From assembly GCF_003667545.1 (NCBI RefSeq), contig NZ_RCUV01000012.1, forward strand, positions 62,001 to 126,000: a DNA stretch of 64,000 bases. The letters run 5' to 3'. The translations under genes and the position numbers were made by a program. The DNA comes from Mycetocola manganoxydans (GTDB lineage: Bacteria; Actinomycetota; Actinomycetes; Actinomycetales; Microbacteriaceae). Every line of letters starts with the position of its first letter. The stretch's first letter is position 1. Below, piece by piece: positions 43,719-53,065 of this stretch. The notes below the pieces were generated by a model that was not told where the DNA came from, did not search any database, and worked only from the letters and a program-made list of their open reading frames with translations.

Positions 43719-45620
43719 TCAGCGTCCTCCGACCCCTCCTCCGCCGCCACCGCCACCAGCGAAGCCGCCGCCGGACGAACCTCCGGAGGCGCTCGCCGTC
43801 GCGCTCGCCGACCACGGGGTGGATCCCGACGACGAGGCGAAACCGCCGAGGCCGGAGGTGAACGCAGCGGCGTGGAATCCGGAGCTGCCCGCGTACCACT
43901 CGGGGCCTGCACCCGTCTGCTCGTAGTACCGCGCAAGTTCTGCTGCCCATTCCTTCTCGATTCCCCACAGCACGGCGAACGGCAGCAGCTTTTCGTAGAA
44001 CTTCACCATTTGCATCGTGTCGCCCGGGTCGACAGCATCCTCGACGCTCACCCGTTCGGCACCGGAGGGACTCTGCAACATGGCGATACGGTCAGCCTCG
44101 GCGAGCGCCAGGTAGTCCCGGAGGCCGAGGAGGTACTCACGTGTCTCCGCCCCCTTCGCGGTGAGTGCCTTCCGCGAGGTCGCGGCGATGTACGTGCAGA
44201 TCGCGGCGACGAGACCGATCATGAGGGAAAGCGCCAGCCAGGCATTGACGCCGTACAGTGCGGCAGCGGCGATGATGAGTCCGAAGAGGCCGAGAATCAC
44301 GAAAGACGCCAGAAGCACGAACACCTTGGCGCCCCGAACCCGTTTCTTCACCCGATACCCGCCGGCGACGGATGCCTCGGGTGCGGCGGCCACGAGTGCC
44401 TGAACCTTCTTGGCCAGCTTCTCGTCCTTGGCGCTCAGGTCCTTGATGGCTCCCGGCTGGCGCTTCTTTCCGAACAGCGCTGTGAGAACCGTGAGGTCGG
44501 CCGCGGAGGCGCCGTCGTCGGACACGAACTGCAGGCGGTACTCGCGTTTCTTTCCCTGGAGGAAGACCGTCTCCTCCCCCTCATCGATGATCCGCAGGTT
44601 GCGACGCACCGCGAGGCTGAGCAGAAGAGCAGGCATGGCTTTCGCTGTTTTCCCGATCAGCTCCGCGGCGACGAAGATGTCGAGCCCCTTCGGGACCGTG
44701 TACTGCGGCACGATGACTCCCCGGCCGGGAGCATCTCCGGCGCTCTTCCTGCGAAGCACCAGTGCAGCAGCGAGGGCTCCTACCCCGACGACGGCGACGC
44801 CGGCGGGTACCACGGTGAACACCGGCCACGTCGACGGGATCTCGGGCGCGACGAACGTGCCTTTCTCGAACGCGATGGCCAGCGAGAACGTCTCGCCCGG
44901 ACCGAGCTCCGACTCCGGTGATGAGAAGACCGTTGCCCCGTCCCCGCGGGTCTCCGAGACCTCGCACGTGGTCTCAGACCCCTGTTCCCCGACGTAGCAT
45001 GCCGCCGCTCCGGTCAGCGCTCCGGTGAGTTCTTCAGGAACGACGACACGCATCTGAGCCTCAGCGAACGGCTGCTCAGAACCGACACCCGGTGCGTCCC
45101 AGTAGAACTCGTCCACTTCCGTATCCGCGAAGGCCCGAACGGCATCCCGCTGCGTGTACTCGATGACGTAGGTCTGCGTGCCCTGGACGTAGTCGTCGGT
45201 CCCGAGGGCGAGCTGGACGAAGCCATCCTCCGTCTCGCCGTCGTCGTACTCGACAGGGTTCCCGTCGGCATCCGTCACCGACACGATCTGGGTGTGCAGG
45301 TCGACCCCGAGGTAGCCCTCGGGGATGGCCCGGATGATGCCTTTGTTCTGATCGAAGTCGGGAAACTCGGCCACGAACGTTTCGACCGCTCGCAGGGTGG
45401 ATCGCCCCTCGCCGTCGATCCCGAGCGTGTACTCGCCCTCGAACGCACTGAAGGTGAAGTCGGAAACGTCCGAACGGATGGCGGGAGCCGCTGTCGCCGC
45501 GGAGTTCGGCGACAGCATCGCCCCGGCGAGGACCGCACCGACAATCCCGACGGATGCCGCGACGCGCGCGGCGAAGGATCGGACGGTCGGTCGCGGGACA
45601 GTTCTCGGCTGGAGCGTCAT
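43719..45620 (-). CDS. DUF2207-family membrane protein with glycine-rich tail
   Basis: 633 residues. A signal-like helix (about 22-45, SVGIVGAVLAGAMLSPNSAA) precedes an extracytoplasmic beta-rich domain (about 50-265). A helix at about 270-295 is followed by a cytoplasmic domain and two further helices (about 430-480). The C-terminus is Ser/Gly-rich, ending in ten or more glycines. This order is the DUF2207 (YciQ-like) family, of unknown function. TAGGCT lies exactly 6 bp before the ATG, so the transcript is probably leaderless. Confidence 0.88.
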   Translation of the reverse strand: MTLQPRTVPRPTVRSFAARVAASVGIVGAVLAGAMLSPNSAATAAPAIRSDVSDFTFSAFEGEYTLGIDGEGRSTLRAVETFVAEFPDFDQNKGIIRAIPEGYLGVDLHTQIVSVTDADGNPVEYDDGETEDGFVQLALGTDDYVQGTQTYVIEYTQRDAVRAFADTEVDEFYWDAPGVGSEQPFAEAQMRVVVPEELTGALTGAAACYVGEQGSETTCEVSETRGDGATVFSSPESELGPGETFSLAIAFEKGTFVAPEIPSTWPVFTVVPAGVAVVGVGALAAALVLRRKSAGDAPGRGVIVPQYTVPKGLDIFVAAELIGKTAKAMPALLLSLAVRRNLRIIDEGEETVFLQGKKREYRLQFVSDDGASAADLTVLTALFGKKRQPGAIKDLSAKDEKLAKKVQALVAAAPEASVAGGYRVKKRVRGAKVFVLLASFVILGLFGLIIAAAALYGVNAWLALSLMIGLVAAICTYIAATSRKALTAKGAETREYLLGLRDYLALAEADRIAMLQSPSGAERVSVEDAVDPGDTMQMVKFYEKLLPFAVLWGIEKEWAAELARYYEQTGAGPEWYAGSSGFHAAAFTSGLGGFASSSGSTPWSASATASASGGSSGGGFAGGGGGGGGVGGR

Positions 45621-45638
45621 GCACCCAGCCTAGAAGGC

Positions 45639-46478
45639 CTACATCTCTTCGTGAGAGTTCGGGTCGCCGCCGAAGAGTCGGCCGTCCACTCGACCCAGTC
45701 CGGTGATCGCCGCCATCTCCTCCCTGCTCAGCTCGACCTCGGGAATCTCGAAGTTGAGCCGCTGACGGTCCGGGTTCGCCGACTTGGGGATCGGAACGAC
45801 GCCGCGCAGCTCGTGCCAGCGCAACACGACCTGGCTGGCGTTGATGCCATGGGCTGTCGCGATCTCTTCGATGAGGGGCTCCGAGTACGGCGCCGCCCGT
45901 TTGCCGAGCGGGCTCCACGCCTCGGTCACGATGCCGTGTTCTGCATGAAAGGCGACGAGCGCTTCCTGCGGGAAGTACGGGTGGAGCTCGATCTGGTTGA
46001 CCGCCGGAAGCACACCCGTCTCAGCACCCAGTCTTTGGATGAAGTCGCGGGTGAAGTTGGAGACTCCGATCGAGCGAATCCGATGTTCCTTCTGCAGCTG
46101 CACCATCGCCTTCCATGACTCCGTGTACTTGCCGACACCGGGGTTCGGCCAGTGGATGAGGTGCAGGTCGATGGTGTCCACGCCGAGCGCCGCGATCGAC
46201 GCGTCGAAGGAGCGGAGGGTCTCGTCGTAGCCGTGGTCTCTGCCGGGCAGTTTGGTCGTGACGATGATTTCATTGCGCGGCAGGTCGGATTTGCGGATTG
46301 CCGCGCCGACAGCATCCTCGTTGCCGTAGTTGACCGCTGTGTCGATCAACCGATAGCCGATGTCGAGTGCGCTGGCGACAGCATCCGTCGCCTCCTGACC
46401 CTTCATCGGGTAGGTTCCGAACCCGATCGAGGGAATGGAGTTGCCGTCGGACAGCGGGAGAGTTCGCATTGTGCTCAT
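45639..46478 (-). CDS. Aldo/keto reductase
   Basis: 279 residues, the typical length. The catalytic tetrad Asp-Tyr-Lys-His is visible in RLIDTAVNYGNEDAVG (Asp, Tyr), IIVTTKLPGRD (Lys) and LHLIHWPNP (His). GVPIPKSANPDRQRLNFEIP-like NADPH-binding residues (VPIPKSANPDRQ) are present. It resembles 2,5-diketo-gluconate reductases, but the substrate is not defined. TAGGGT lies exactly 6 bp before the ATG. Confidence 0.92.
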   Translation of the reverse strand: MSTMRTLPLSDGNSIPSIGFGTYPMKGQEATDAVASALDIGYRLIDTAVNYGNEDAVGAAIRKSDLPRNEIIVTTKLPGRDHGYDETLRSFDASIAALGVDTIDLHLIHWPNPGVGKYTESWKAMVQLQKEHRIRSIGVSNFTRDFIQRLGAETGVLPAVNQIELHPYFPQEALVAFHAEHGIVTEAWSPLGKRAAPYSEPLIEEIATAHGINASQVVLRWHELRGVVPIPKSANPDRQRLNFEIPEVELSREEMAAITGLGRVDGRLFGGDPNSHEEM

Positions 46479-46508
46479 GCCCCGACCCTACGCCGGTAGC
46501 GTTGGGGC
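46479..46508. promoter_or_regulatory. Divergent leaderless promoters in a 30-bp near-palindromic spacer
   Basis: The spacer holds two -10-like hexamers, TAGGGT for the minus gene (46485-46490) and TAGCGT for the plus gene (46497-46502), each exactly 6 bp before an ATG. Including both start codons, 15-bp arms match at 13 positions around a 6-bp centre. The -35 boxes would lie within the opposite transcription unit. Confidence 0.6.
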
Positions 46509-48623
46509 ATGGCTTCTCTTGTGCCGCCGCGCGCGGCGATTCGTCCCACCGAACGGCTTCACCACGGCGACCGGGTGATCGACAACTACGAATGGCTCCG
46601 CAACAAGGACAGCGACGACGTTGTCACCCACCTCACCGCGGAGAACGCGTACACCGAGCAGGAGAACGCCCACCTCGACGGACTGCGTCAGCAGATCTTC
46701 GGTGAGATCAAGGACCGAACCCTCGAGACGGATCTCAGTGTTCCTGTGCGCGAAGGCGACTGGTGGTACTACGGCCGCAGCGTCGAGGGAAAGGAATACG
46801 GCATTCACTGCCGCGCGCCGATCACCGACGCCGACGACTGGGCTCCCCCTGTTCTCACCCCTGGCGTCGACGTCCCCGGCGAACAGGTTCTTCTTGATGG
46901 GAACGTCGAAGCCGAAGGCCACGACTTCTTCTCACTCGGGTCATTCGACGTCTCCCGCGACGGCGAACTGCTCGCGTGGGCGGTCGACACCGAAGGCGAC
47001 GAACGGTTCACTCTCCGAATCCGCAACCTTCTGACCGGCGAGGACCTCCCGGACGAAATCCACAACACGTCGCACGGGGCCACCTTCTCCCCCGACGGTC
47101 GTTTCGTGTTCTATACGACGGTCGACGAGTCGTGGCGCCCTGACACGCTCTGGCGGCACGAGGTCGGGACGCCGACCCGCGCAGACGTCGTGATCCTCTC
47201 AGAGCCTGACGAGCGGTTCTGGGTCGGTGTCGGCGTGACCCGCAGCGCCCGCTACATCGTCGTCGTGGTGTCGTCGAGCGTCACGAGCGAATGGCTCCTG
47301 ATCGACGGGCAGGATGCCACGACCGAGCCCCGCGTCCTCTGGCCGCGCCAGGACGACGTCGAGTATTCGGTCGAGCACGCCGTGATCGGTGGCGAGGACT
47401 GGCTCCTCGTGCTGCACAACTCGGGCGCTCCCAACTTCGAACTCGTCGCCGTTCGACCGGATGCCACGGGCACCGGCCCACAGGATGCAACGGTCGTGCG
47501 TGCCCACAGTGACGAGGCGCGGCTCGAGGACGTCGAAGCGTTCGCCGGCCACCTCGTGTTCGGCTACCGGCGCGAGGGTCTCTCCCGCCTAGGCATCACC
47601 GTGCTGGACGGGGTCACTTCTCCGGAAGCGATCGATATCCACGAGGTCTCGTTCGACGAGCCCCTGTACACGGTTGGCGCGTCGGCGAACCCCGAGTGGG
47701 AACAGCCGAACGTCCGCCTCAGCTACGGCTCGCTCGTCACCCCAGCGACCGTGTACGACCTCGACGTCGCGACCCAGAAACTCACGCAGCTCAAGCAGCA
47801 GCCGGTGCTCGGTGGATACTCGCCAGGCGACTACGAGCAGGCTCGCGAGTGGGCGACGGCGGAGGACGGCACCCTCGTGCCGATCTCGCTGGTCTGGAAG
47901 CGGGGAACGCCGCGACCGGCACCGCTCCTGCTCTACGGTTACGGCTCGTACGAGGCGAGCATGGACCCGGCGATGTCGATCGCCCGGCTGAGCCTCCTCG
48001 ACCGTGGCGTGACCTTCGCGATCGCCCACGTACGCGGCGGAGGAGAACTCGGCCGTGCCTGGTACGAGAATGGCAAGACGCTCACCAAGAAGAACACCTT
48101 CACGGACTTCGTCGCGTCTGCAAGGCACCTGATCGACGCGGGATACACGACGCCGGATGCCCTCGTCGCCGAGGGCGGGAGCGCCGGCGGTCTCCTGATG
48201 GGTGCTGTCGCGAATCTCGCACCGGAGCTGTTCGCGGGAATCCTCGCCGAGGTTCCCTTCGTCGACCCGCTCACGAGCATCCTCGATCCGGATCTTCCGC
48301 TGACCGTGATCGAGTGGGACGAGTGGGGCAACCCGCTCGAGAATCCCGAGGTGTACGCATACATGAAGTCGTACTCGCCGTACGAGAACGTGCGTGACGA
48401 CGTCACCTACCCGCGGATTCTGGCGGTGACGAGCATCAACGACACCCGCGTGCTCTACGTGGAACCGGCGAAGTGGGTCGCGCGGCTCCGGGACGTGGGT
48501 GCTCCTGTGCAGCTCAAGATCGAGATGAGCGCGGGGCACGGCGGAGTGAGCGGACGGTACAACGCATGGCGCGAACGTGCCTTCGAACTGGCGTGGGTGC
48601 TGGACGTACTCGGGTTGGCTTAA
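46509..48623 (+). CDS. ptrB: S9 family serine peptidase, oligopeptidase B-like
   Basis: 704 residues. The N-terminal beta-propeller begins with IRPTERLHHGDRVIDNYEWL. The C-terminal alpha/beta-hydrolase has the nucleophile Ser in EGGSAGGLLMG, the acid Asp in SINDTRVLYVEPAKW, and His in GHGGVSGRY. YGYGSYEASMDPAMSIARLS is typical of oligopeptidase B, which cleaves short peptides after Arg/Lys in the cytoplasm. Its TAA shares TTAA with the convergent pfkA stop. The ATG is probably the 5' end of the transcript. Confidence 0.9.
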   Translation: MASLVPPRAAIRPTERLHHGDRVIDNYEWLRNKDSDDVVTHLTAENAYTEQENAHLDGLRQQIFGEIKDRTLETDLSVPVREGDWWYYGRSVEGKEYGIHCRAPITDADDWAPPVLTPGVDVPGEQVLLDGNVEAEGHDFFSLGSFDVSRDGELLAWAVDTEGDERFTLRIRNLLTGEDLPDEIHNTSHGATFSPDGRFVFYTTVDESWRPDTLWRHEVGTPTRADVVILSEPDERFWVGVGVTRSARYIVVVVSSSVTSEWLLIDGQDATTEPRVLWPRQDDVEYSVEHAVIGGEDWLLVLHNSGAPNFELVAVRPDATGTGPQDATVVRAHSDEARLEDVEAFAGHLVFGYRREGLSRLGITVLDGVTSPEAIDIHEVSFDEPLYTVGASANPEWEQPNVRLSYGSLVTPATVYDLDVATQKLTQLKQQPVLGGYSPGDYEQAREWATAEDGTLVPISLVWKRGTPRPAPLLLYGYGSYEASMDPAMSIARLSLLDRGVTFAIAHVRGGGELGRAWYENGKTLTKKNTFTDFVASARHLIDAGYTTPDALVAEGGSAGGLLMGAVANLAPELFAGILAEVPFVDPLTSILDPDLPLTVIEWDEWGNPLENPEVYAYMKSYSPYENVRDDVTYPRILAVTSINDTRVLYVEPAKWVARLRDVGAPVQLKIEMSAGHGGVSGRYNAWRERAFELAWVLDVLGLA

Positions 48624-49648
48624 CCGAAGAGAATCGCGGCCTCGTCGTAGCGTTCCTGCGGCACCGTCTTGAGCCCGCCGAGGGCGTCTTCGAACGGGAC
48701 GTTGACGAGGTCGGTTCCGCGAAGCGAAACCATGGTGCCCCACTCTTCCTTCATGACGGAGTCGATCGCGGCCATGCCGAGACGGGTGGCAAGCACCCGG
48801 TCGTATGCACTCGGGACACCTCCGCGCTGCAGGTGGCCGAGCACGGTCGCGCGGGACTCGATGCCCGTGCGTTCCTCGATGATCGGGGCGAGAACGTCCG
48901 CGATGCCGCCGAGTCTGGGGCGGTTGAACGCGTCCAGACCCTTCTCGGAGTGCGCACTCTCCATGGTGTCGAGGGTGAATCCCTCCGACACGACGATCAC
49001 GGGGGCGCGGCCCCGGTCGCCGACGCTCTTGGCCCAGGCGCAGATCTGGTCGACCGACTGCGGCTGCTCGGGAATGAGGATGGCGTGGGCACCCGCGGCC
49101 ATGCCTGCGTGCAATGCGATCCAGCCGACGTGACGGCCCATCACCTCGACGACCATGCAGCGGCGGTGAGACTCTCCCGTTGTGCGGAGCCGGTCGATCG
49201 CCTCGGTGGCGATTTCGACGGCGGTGTCGAAGCCGAACGAGTAGTCGGTGGCGTCGAGGTCGTTGTCGATCGTCTTGGGCACGCCGACGATCTTGAGGCC
49301 GGCATCCGTCAACCGCTTCGCGGCCGCCAGGGTTCCCTCGCCACCGATGGCGATGAGCGCGTTCACTCCGAGGCGGTCGAGCGTCGCCTGAATGTTCTCC
49401 GGCCCGCCGTGGGGTCCTTCGAACGGGTTGGTGCGGCTCGTGCCGAGGACGGTGCCACCCTGTTTGCCGAGGCCGCGGACGCTGTGACGGTCAAGCGGCA
49501 TGGTCAGACCTTCGACAACGCCCTTCCAGCCATCGCGGATTCCCACGAATTCCTGGTTGTGGATCTTTGTGCCCTTGAGCACAGCACCTCGGATGACAGC
49601 ATTCAGGCCGGGGCAATCGCCGCCGCTGGTGAGCACACCAATTCGCAT
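48620..49648 (-). CDS. pfkA: 6-phosphofructokinase, actinobacterial group III
   Basis: 342 residues. GVLTSGGDCPGLNAVIRG binds the nucleotide phosphate; GGEGTL has Gly at the position that indicates ATP rather than PPi; PKTIDNDLDATDYSFGFDTA carries the catalytic TIDND with Lys instead of Gly just before it. This mixed Gly/Lys pattern is the group III type found in Streptomyces, which uses ATP. MGRHVGWIALHAGM binds fructose 6-phosphate. The stop overlaps that of the convergent peptidase gene. Confidence 0.94.
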   Translation of the reverse strand: MRIGVLTSGGDCPGLNAVIRGAVLKGTKIHNQEFVGIRDGWKGVVEGLTMPLDRHSVRGLGKQGGTVLGTSRTNPFEGPHGGPENIQATLDRLGVNALIAIGGEGTLAAAKRLTDAGLKIVGVPKTIDNDLDATDYSFGFDTAVEIATEAIDRLRTTGESHRRCMVVEVMGRHVGWIALHAGMAAGAHAILIPEQPQSVDQICAWAKSVGDRGRAPVIVVSEGFTLDTMESAHSEKGLDAFNRPRLGGIADVLAPIIEERTGIESRATVLGHLQRGGVPSAYDRVLATRLGMAAIDSVMKEEWGTMVSLRGTDLVNVPFEDALGGLKTVPQERYDEAAILFG

Positions 49649-49786
49649 AAGTTAGGTTTCCTCGTGGATCCGGGGGAATGAAAAGGGCAGCGACGTTGCT
49701 GCATCGAGGATAGCGTGAGACGAGGTCACTCTGCTGGCCTGCATCCTCCGCGCCCCGAGTCGCCTCACCCGAAAAGGATTTTCCCC

Positions 49787-50044
49787 ATGGACTTCGTTCC
49801 CGCCGACGGCACGATCACAATGTTCTCGACCACCTGGTGCGGCTATTGCAGCCGTTTGAAGTCACAGCTCGACAAAGCCGGAATCGGGTACACCGAGGTG
49901 AACATCGAAGAGGTTCCCGGTACGGCAGAGCTCGTCGCGAGTCTCAACGGCGGCAACCAGACCGTTCCCACGGTGATCTATCCGGATGGCACGTCTGCGA
50001 CGAACCCGTCGCTTCTCGCGGTGAAGGCCGCCCTCGGCGCCTGA
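49787..50044 (+). CDS. Glutaredoxin-like protein, mycoredoxin type
   Basis: 85 residues, thioredoxin fold. The redox motif is TTWCGYC near residues 16-22, followed by NGGNQTVPTVIYPDGTSATN with the cis-proline (TVP) loop. CGYC/CPYC with a WC context is typical of mycoredoxins, which reduce mycothiol mixed disulfides in actinobacteria. The ATG follows AAAAGGA; an upstream GTG frame is rejected. It is a free-standing gene. Confidence 0.85.
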   Translation: MDFVPADGTITMFSTTWCGYCSRLKSQLDKAGIGYTEVNIEEVPGTAELVASLNGGNQTVPTVIYPDGTSATNPSLLAVKAALGA

Positions 50045-50103
50045 CCGGCGAGCACGAGCGCAAGGCCCTTGGTGCACGCCGGTCGCGGGCGTAGCCTCGA
50101 GCC

Positions 50104-50313
50104 ATGACACACACCGAAAGCAACGACCCTCTCAGCGACTTCTCGATTCCTCAGGACGCAGACATCGTCGCCGACGACCCGGGAACGGGTGACGGAGGCG
50201 GAGCGGTCGCCGAGGACACGGGCGAGGACGCCGACCGGGTTGCGGAGAACCCCGCTGTGGACGCTGGGACCCCGGAAGAGGCAGAAGACCTCACGCCGGA
50301 ACCCGGGGCGTAG
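50104..50313 (+). CDS. Small, very acidic protein of unknown function
   Basis: 69 residues, about a third Asp/Glu and almost no basic residues (DADIVADDPGTGDGGGAVAE, ENPAVDAGTPEEAEDLTPEP), so disordered. TAGCCT lies exactly 6 bp before the ATG, giving a leaderless promoter that supports the gene being real. I recognise no family. Confidence 0.6.
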   Translation: MTHTESNDPLSDFSIPQDADIVADDPGTGDGGGAVAEDTGEDADRVAENPAVDAGTPEEAEDLTPEPGA

Positions 50314-50331
50314 CAGCGCGCTCGATCGTTG

Positions 50332-50688
50332 TCAGCGCGCGGCTGCACCGCTCGCGGACACCGGGACCCGGATCATCAGTCCCGCAGCGACGAAGAGAAT
50401 CGGCGCGATCAGTTGTGCGGACATCCAGCCGACCCCGCTCAACCCGAGCGGGAGAACCGGGTTCCACAGCACGATGATCGGCACGAGCACGAGCAGCCAC
50501 CACCACATGCGTGCCTGAATCGCGAACCACGCGATGATCACGGCCAGCACGGTGACGACGTAATGCACGACGATGAACCACGTGCTGTCGATCAGAGCGA
50601 CGCCGACGAACAGGACGATGCCGGCGAGGATGCCAGGGGCGAGGGCCGGGCGGGTGAAGTCCGGTCTCGCGGGTACTGCCTTCGCCAC
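50332..50688 (-). CDS. Four-helix membrane protein, DUF6804-like
   Basis: 118 residues with four hydrophobic segments: ILAGIVLFVGVALI, YVVTVLAVIIAWFAI, MWWWLLVLVPIIVLW and SAQLIAPILFVAAGLMI. The start is GTG 2 bp after the stop of the SNF2 helicase gene, so the two are co-transcribed. The WNPVLPLGLSG segment in the third loop resembles DUF6804 proteins; the role is unknown. Confidence 0.75.
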   Translation of the reverse strand: MAKAVPARPDFTRPALAPGILAGIVLFVGVALIDSTWFIVVHYVVTVLAVIIAWFAIQARMWWWLLVLVPIIVLWNPVLPLGLSGVGWMSAQLIAPILFVAAGLMIRVPVSASGAAAR

Positions 50689-50690
50689 CG

Positions 50691-52877
50691 CTACGCCTCC
50701 AGAGCGTCGCGGAGCAGCGCGATGAGCGCGTTGAGCTGCACGGAGTCGCTCGACTCGATCTCCTGATCGCTGCCGTCGAGTGCGCGAGCGGCGAGACCCT
50801 GCTTGCTGTCGATGAGTTCGGCGATCTTGGCGTCAATGGTGTGCGCTGCGATGATCCGCCACGCGGTGACCGGCTCCTCCTGGCCGATACGGTGAACGCG
50901 GTCGATCGCCTGGGTCTGCTCCGCCGCCGTCCAACTCAACTCGGCGAGTACGACGTTCGATGCTGCCTGCAGGTTGAGGCCGACACCGGCCGCCGTGAGC
51001 GAACAGACGGCGACAGCGACGCCGGGATCGTTGTTGAACGCGTCAATCGCCAGTTGGCGGGCGGGGGTCGACTGGTCTCCACGGATGGAGACGGTGCGAA
51101 GCCCACGACCGGCGAAGACCTGCTCAGCGGTGTCCATGACATCGATGTGCTTGGCGAAGAAGACGACCTTGCCGACCGAGTGGGCCAGCTGTGCGGTGTA
51201 GTCGGATGCCAGCACCGCCTTCGCCTGCCCGATCTTGCGCACCATGGTGAACACGTTCTCTGCCCCGCCCGACGCTTTGGATTCGTCGAGTTCTCCCTGT
51301 GCGACGAGCCGCATGATGTCGGTGTCCGGGCCGCCGGCGAACGAGGCACGCTCTCCGCGGGCTTCGAGGATCCGGCGGTACTTTGCGAGGAGCCTCGCAC
51401 CGAGTTCGCGTTCAGCATCGCGGATCGACCGGCCGAGGTCGTCGTCGAGTTCGACTGGCATGTCGGCGATCATCTTGGACGGCAAGTCCTTGGCGACGTC
51501 GACCTTGCGGCGACGAACGATCCCCATGTCGATGACCGCGCTGCGGGCCTCCGGGTAGAACTCGCGTTCGGCCGGAGTGAGGCCGGTTTCTTCAAGCTTT
51601 TCCATGAGCGCGGGCGCGGGCTTGTCGCCCTGCGTCCAGCCGAGGAACTGCCAGATGGCGTTGAAGTCTTCGACGTCGTTGATCAGAGGGGTTCCGGTGA
51701 GGGCCATGAGGAGCGGGTTACCGCCTGGCGTCTGCTTGCGGATCCGGTTCGCGAGCGACAGAACGTGTTGTGACCGCTGCGAGTGAAGGTTTTTGATGAA
51801 GTGAGCTTCGTCGACGACCATGCCTTTGAACCCGAGGGTACCGAGCCACGCGAGGTGGCGGTCGAGGACCTCGTAGTTGACGATGACGACGTCGGCGAAC
51901 GCGTCGAGGTCGCGACCGTCTCCGTGCACGACGGTGGCGCGGCGGTTCGGGGTCCAACGCTCGACCTCTCGCGCCCAGTTCATCTTCACGACGTTCGGCA
52001 CGACGGCGAGGAGCGGGTACGCGTTCGCGACGGAGGCGGCGAGAACCGACTGCGCGGTCTTCCCGAGGCCTGGCTCGTCGGCGAGCAGGAACGTGCGGTG
52101 ACCACCGCGCACCGCCTCGACGAAGCGGGCCTGGTGACGCATGATCTCGAGGTTTTTCGGCGAGAGCCGATCGATCTTCGGTGCTTCGGGCAGGTCCATG
52201 CTTGCGGCTCGGCCGCCTGACCCCTGCTCGAATGCCTTGTACAGCGGTCCCATCAGCTCCCAGTTGCCGAGGCGTCCGCGGACGGGCTGCGGCGGCACCG
52301 GCTTGTCGAGGTCTGGAGCCAGGAACGGGTTGGCGAGCAGTCGTGACTTCACGGACTGCGGGATGACCTGCTTCTCGGCGAGTTCCGCCGGGACGACCTC
52401 TTCAACGGCGGGTTTGTTCGTGGTGATGATCAGTTCGTCGGGGCTGAGCTCAGCGCCGGACTCCAGGAGCCAGTCGCGGCGGAGCTTCTGCGCGACCGGG
52501 GTCGTCGCGGCATCCGCTTCGAGAAGCGTGATGAGCGAGGTGTCGCGGGCGGCTGTCTTGGCCAGGATCGTCGCGACTCCGTCGAGGCGTTTGAGCAGCT
52601 CGACCCGTGACGCGTCGCTGAGGTCTTTGTCTGCCTTCACCTTGGCGCGTTCCTCACGAACGAGGAACGCGATGACCTGGAATTTGGTCCGGTTGGTCGG
52701 CCCGACTTTGCCCTTCTGGGCCTTCGCCTCGACCTCGCGCACCTTGCGGGCGAGGATCGGGATGATGGGAGCTTCGTCGTCGTGACGCGACGGTGAATTG
52801 CGCGACTGAGAACTCCGTGACGATGAGCCGCGAGTGCCCTGTCGGCCGGATGAACGTCGTGTACCGGTGTGCGGCAT
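50691..52877 (-). CDS. SNF2-family DEAD/DEAH helicase
   Basis: 728 residues. The N-terminus (about 1-220) is charged and unassigned. The helicase core starts with Walker A ADEPGLGKT, then motif II VDEAHFIK, ALTGTPLINDVEDF (III) and, in the second RecA domain, SLTAAGVGLNLQAASNVVLA (V) and QAIDRVHRIGQEEPVTAW (VI). Such proteins translocate on double-stranded DNA; in actinobacteria the exact role is unsettled. The ATG at 52877 is supported by AGGAGGAG; a GTG 42 codons upstream is rejected. Confidence 0.9.
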   Translation of the reverse strand: MPHTGTRRSSGRQGTRGSSSRSSQSRNSPSRHDDEAPIIPILARKVREVEAKAQKGKVGPTNRTKFQVIAFLVREERAKVKADKDLSDASRVELLKRLDGVATILAKTAARDTSLITLLEADAATTPVAQKLRRDWLLESGAELSPDELIITTNKPAVEEVVPAELAEKQVIPQSVKSRLLANPFLAPDLDKPVPPQPVRGRLGNWELMGPLYKAFEQGSGGRAASMDLPEAPKIDRLSPKNLEIMRHQARFVEAVRGGHRTFLLADEPGLGKTAQSVLAASVANAYPLLAVVPNVVKMNWAREVERWTPNRRATVVHGDGRDLDAFADVVIVNYEVLDRHLAWLGTLGFKGMVVDEAHFIKNLHSQRSQHVLSLANRIRKQTPGGNPLLMALTGTPLINDVEDFNAIWQFLGWTQGDKPAPALMEKLEETGLTPAEREFYPEARSAVIDMGIVRRRKVDVAKDLPSKMIADMPVELDDDLGRSIRDAERELGARLLAKYRRILEARGERASFAGGPDTDIMRLVAQGELDESKASGGAENVFTMVRKIGQAKAVLASDYTAQLAHSVGKVVFFAKHIDVMDTAEQVFAGRGLRTVSIRGDQSTPARQLAIDAFNNDPGVAVAVCSLTAAGVGLNLQAASNVVLAELSWTAAEQTQAIDRVHRIGQEEPVTAWRIIAAHTIDAKIAELIDSKQGLAARALDGSDQEIESSDSVQLNALIALLRDALEA

Positions 52878-53065
52878 GCTCCTCCTGAGCAGTCGAATGA
52901 CCAGGCGGATGCCGGTGGCCGAGACATGCGGGCGCTGGTTCGGTGGCCGATCAACGCGAGAATTGTGCGGATCGACACACCGCGAAAAGCGGGCGCATAC
53001 CAATTGTAGGGCATGGGCGCCTGTGATCCCGCAGGATTTCGCGCACGGCGTGGTGCCGTGGAACG

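Noticed and set aside
48620-49648. PFK being pyrophosphate-dependent because of PKTIDND
   Set aside because: The other diagnostic position is Gly (GGEGTL), which in this group goes with ATP use.
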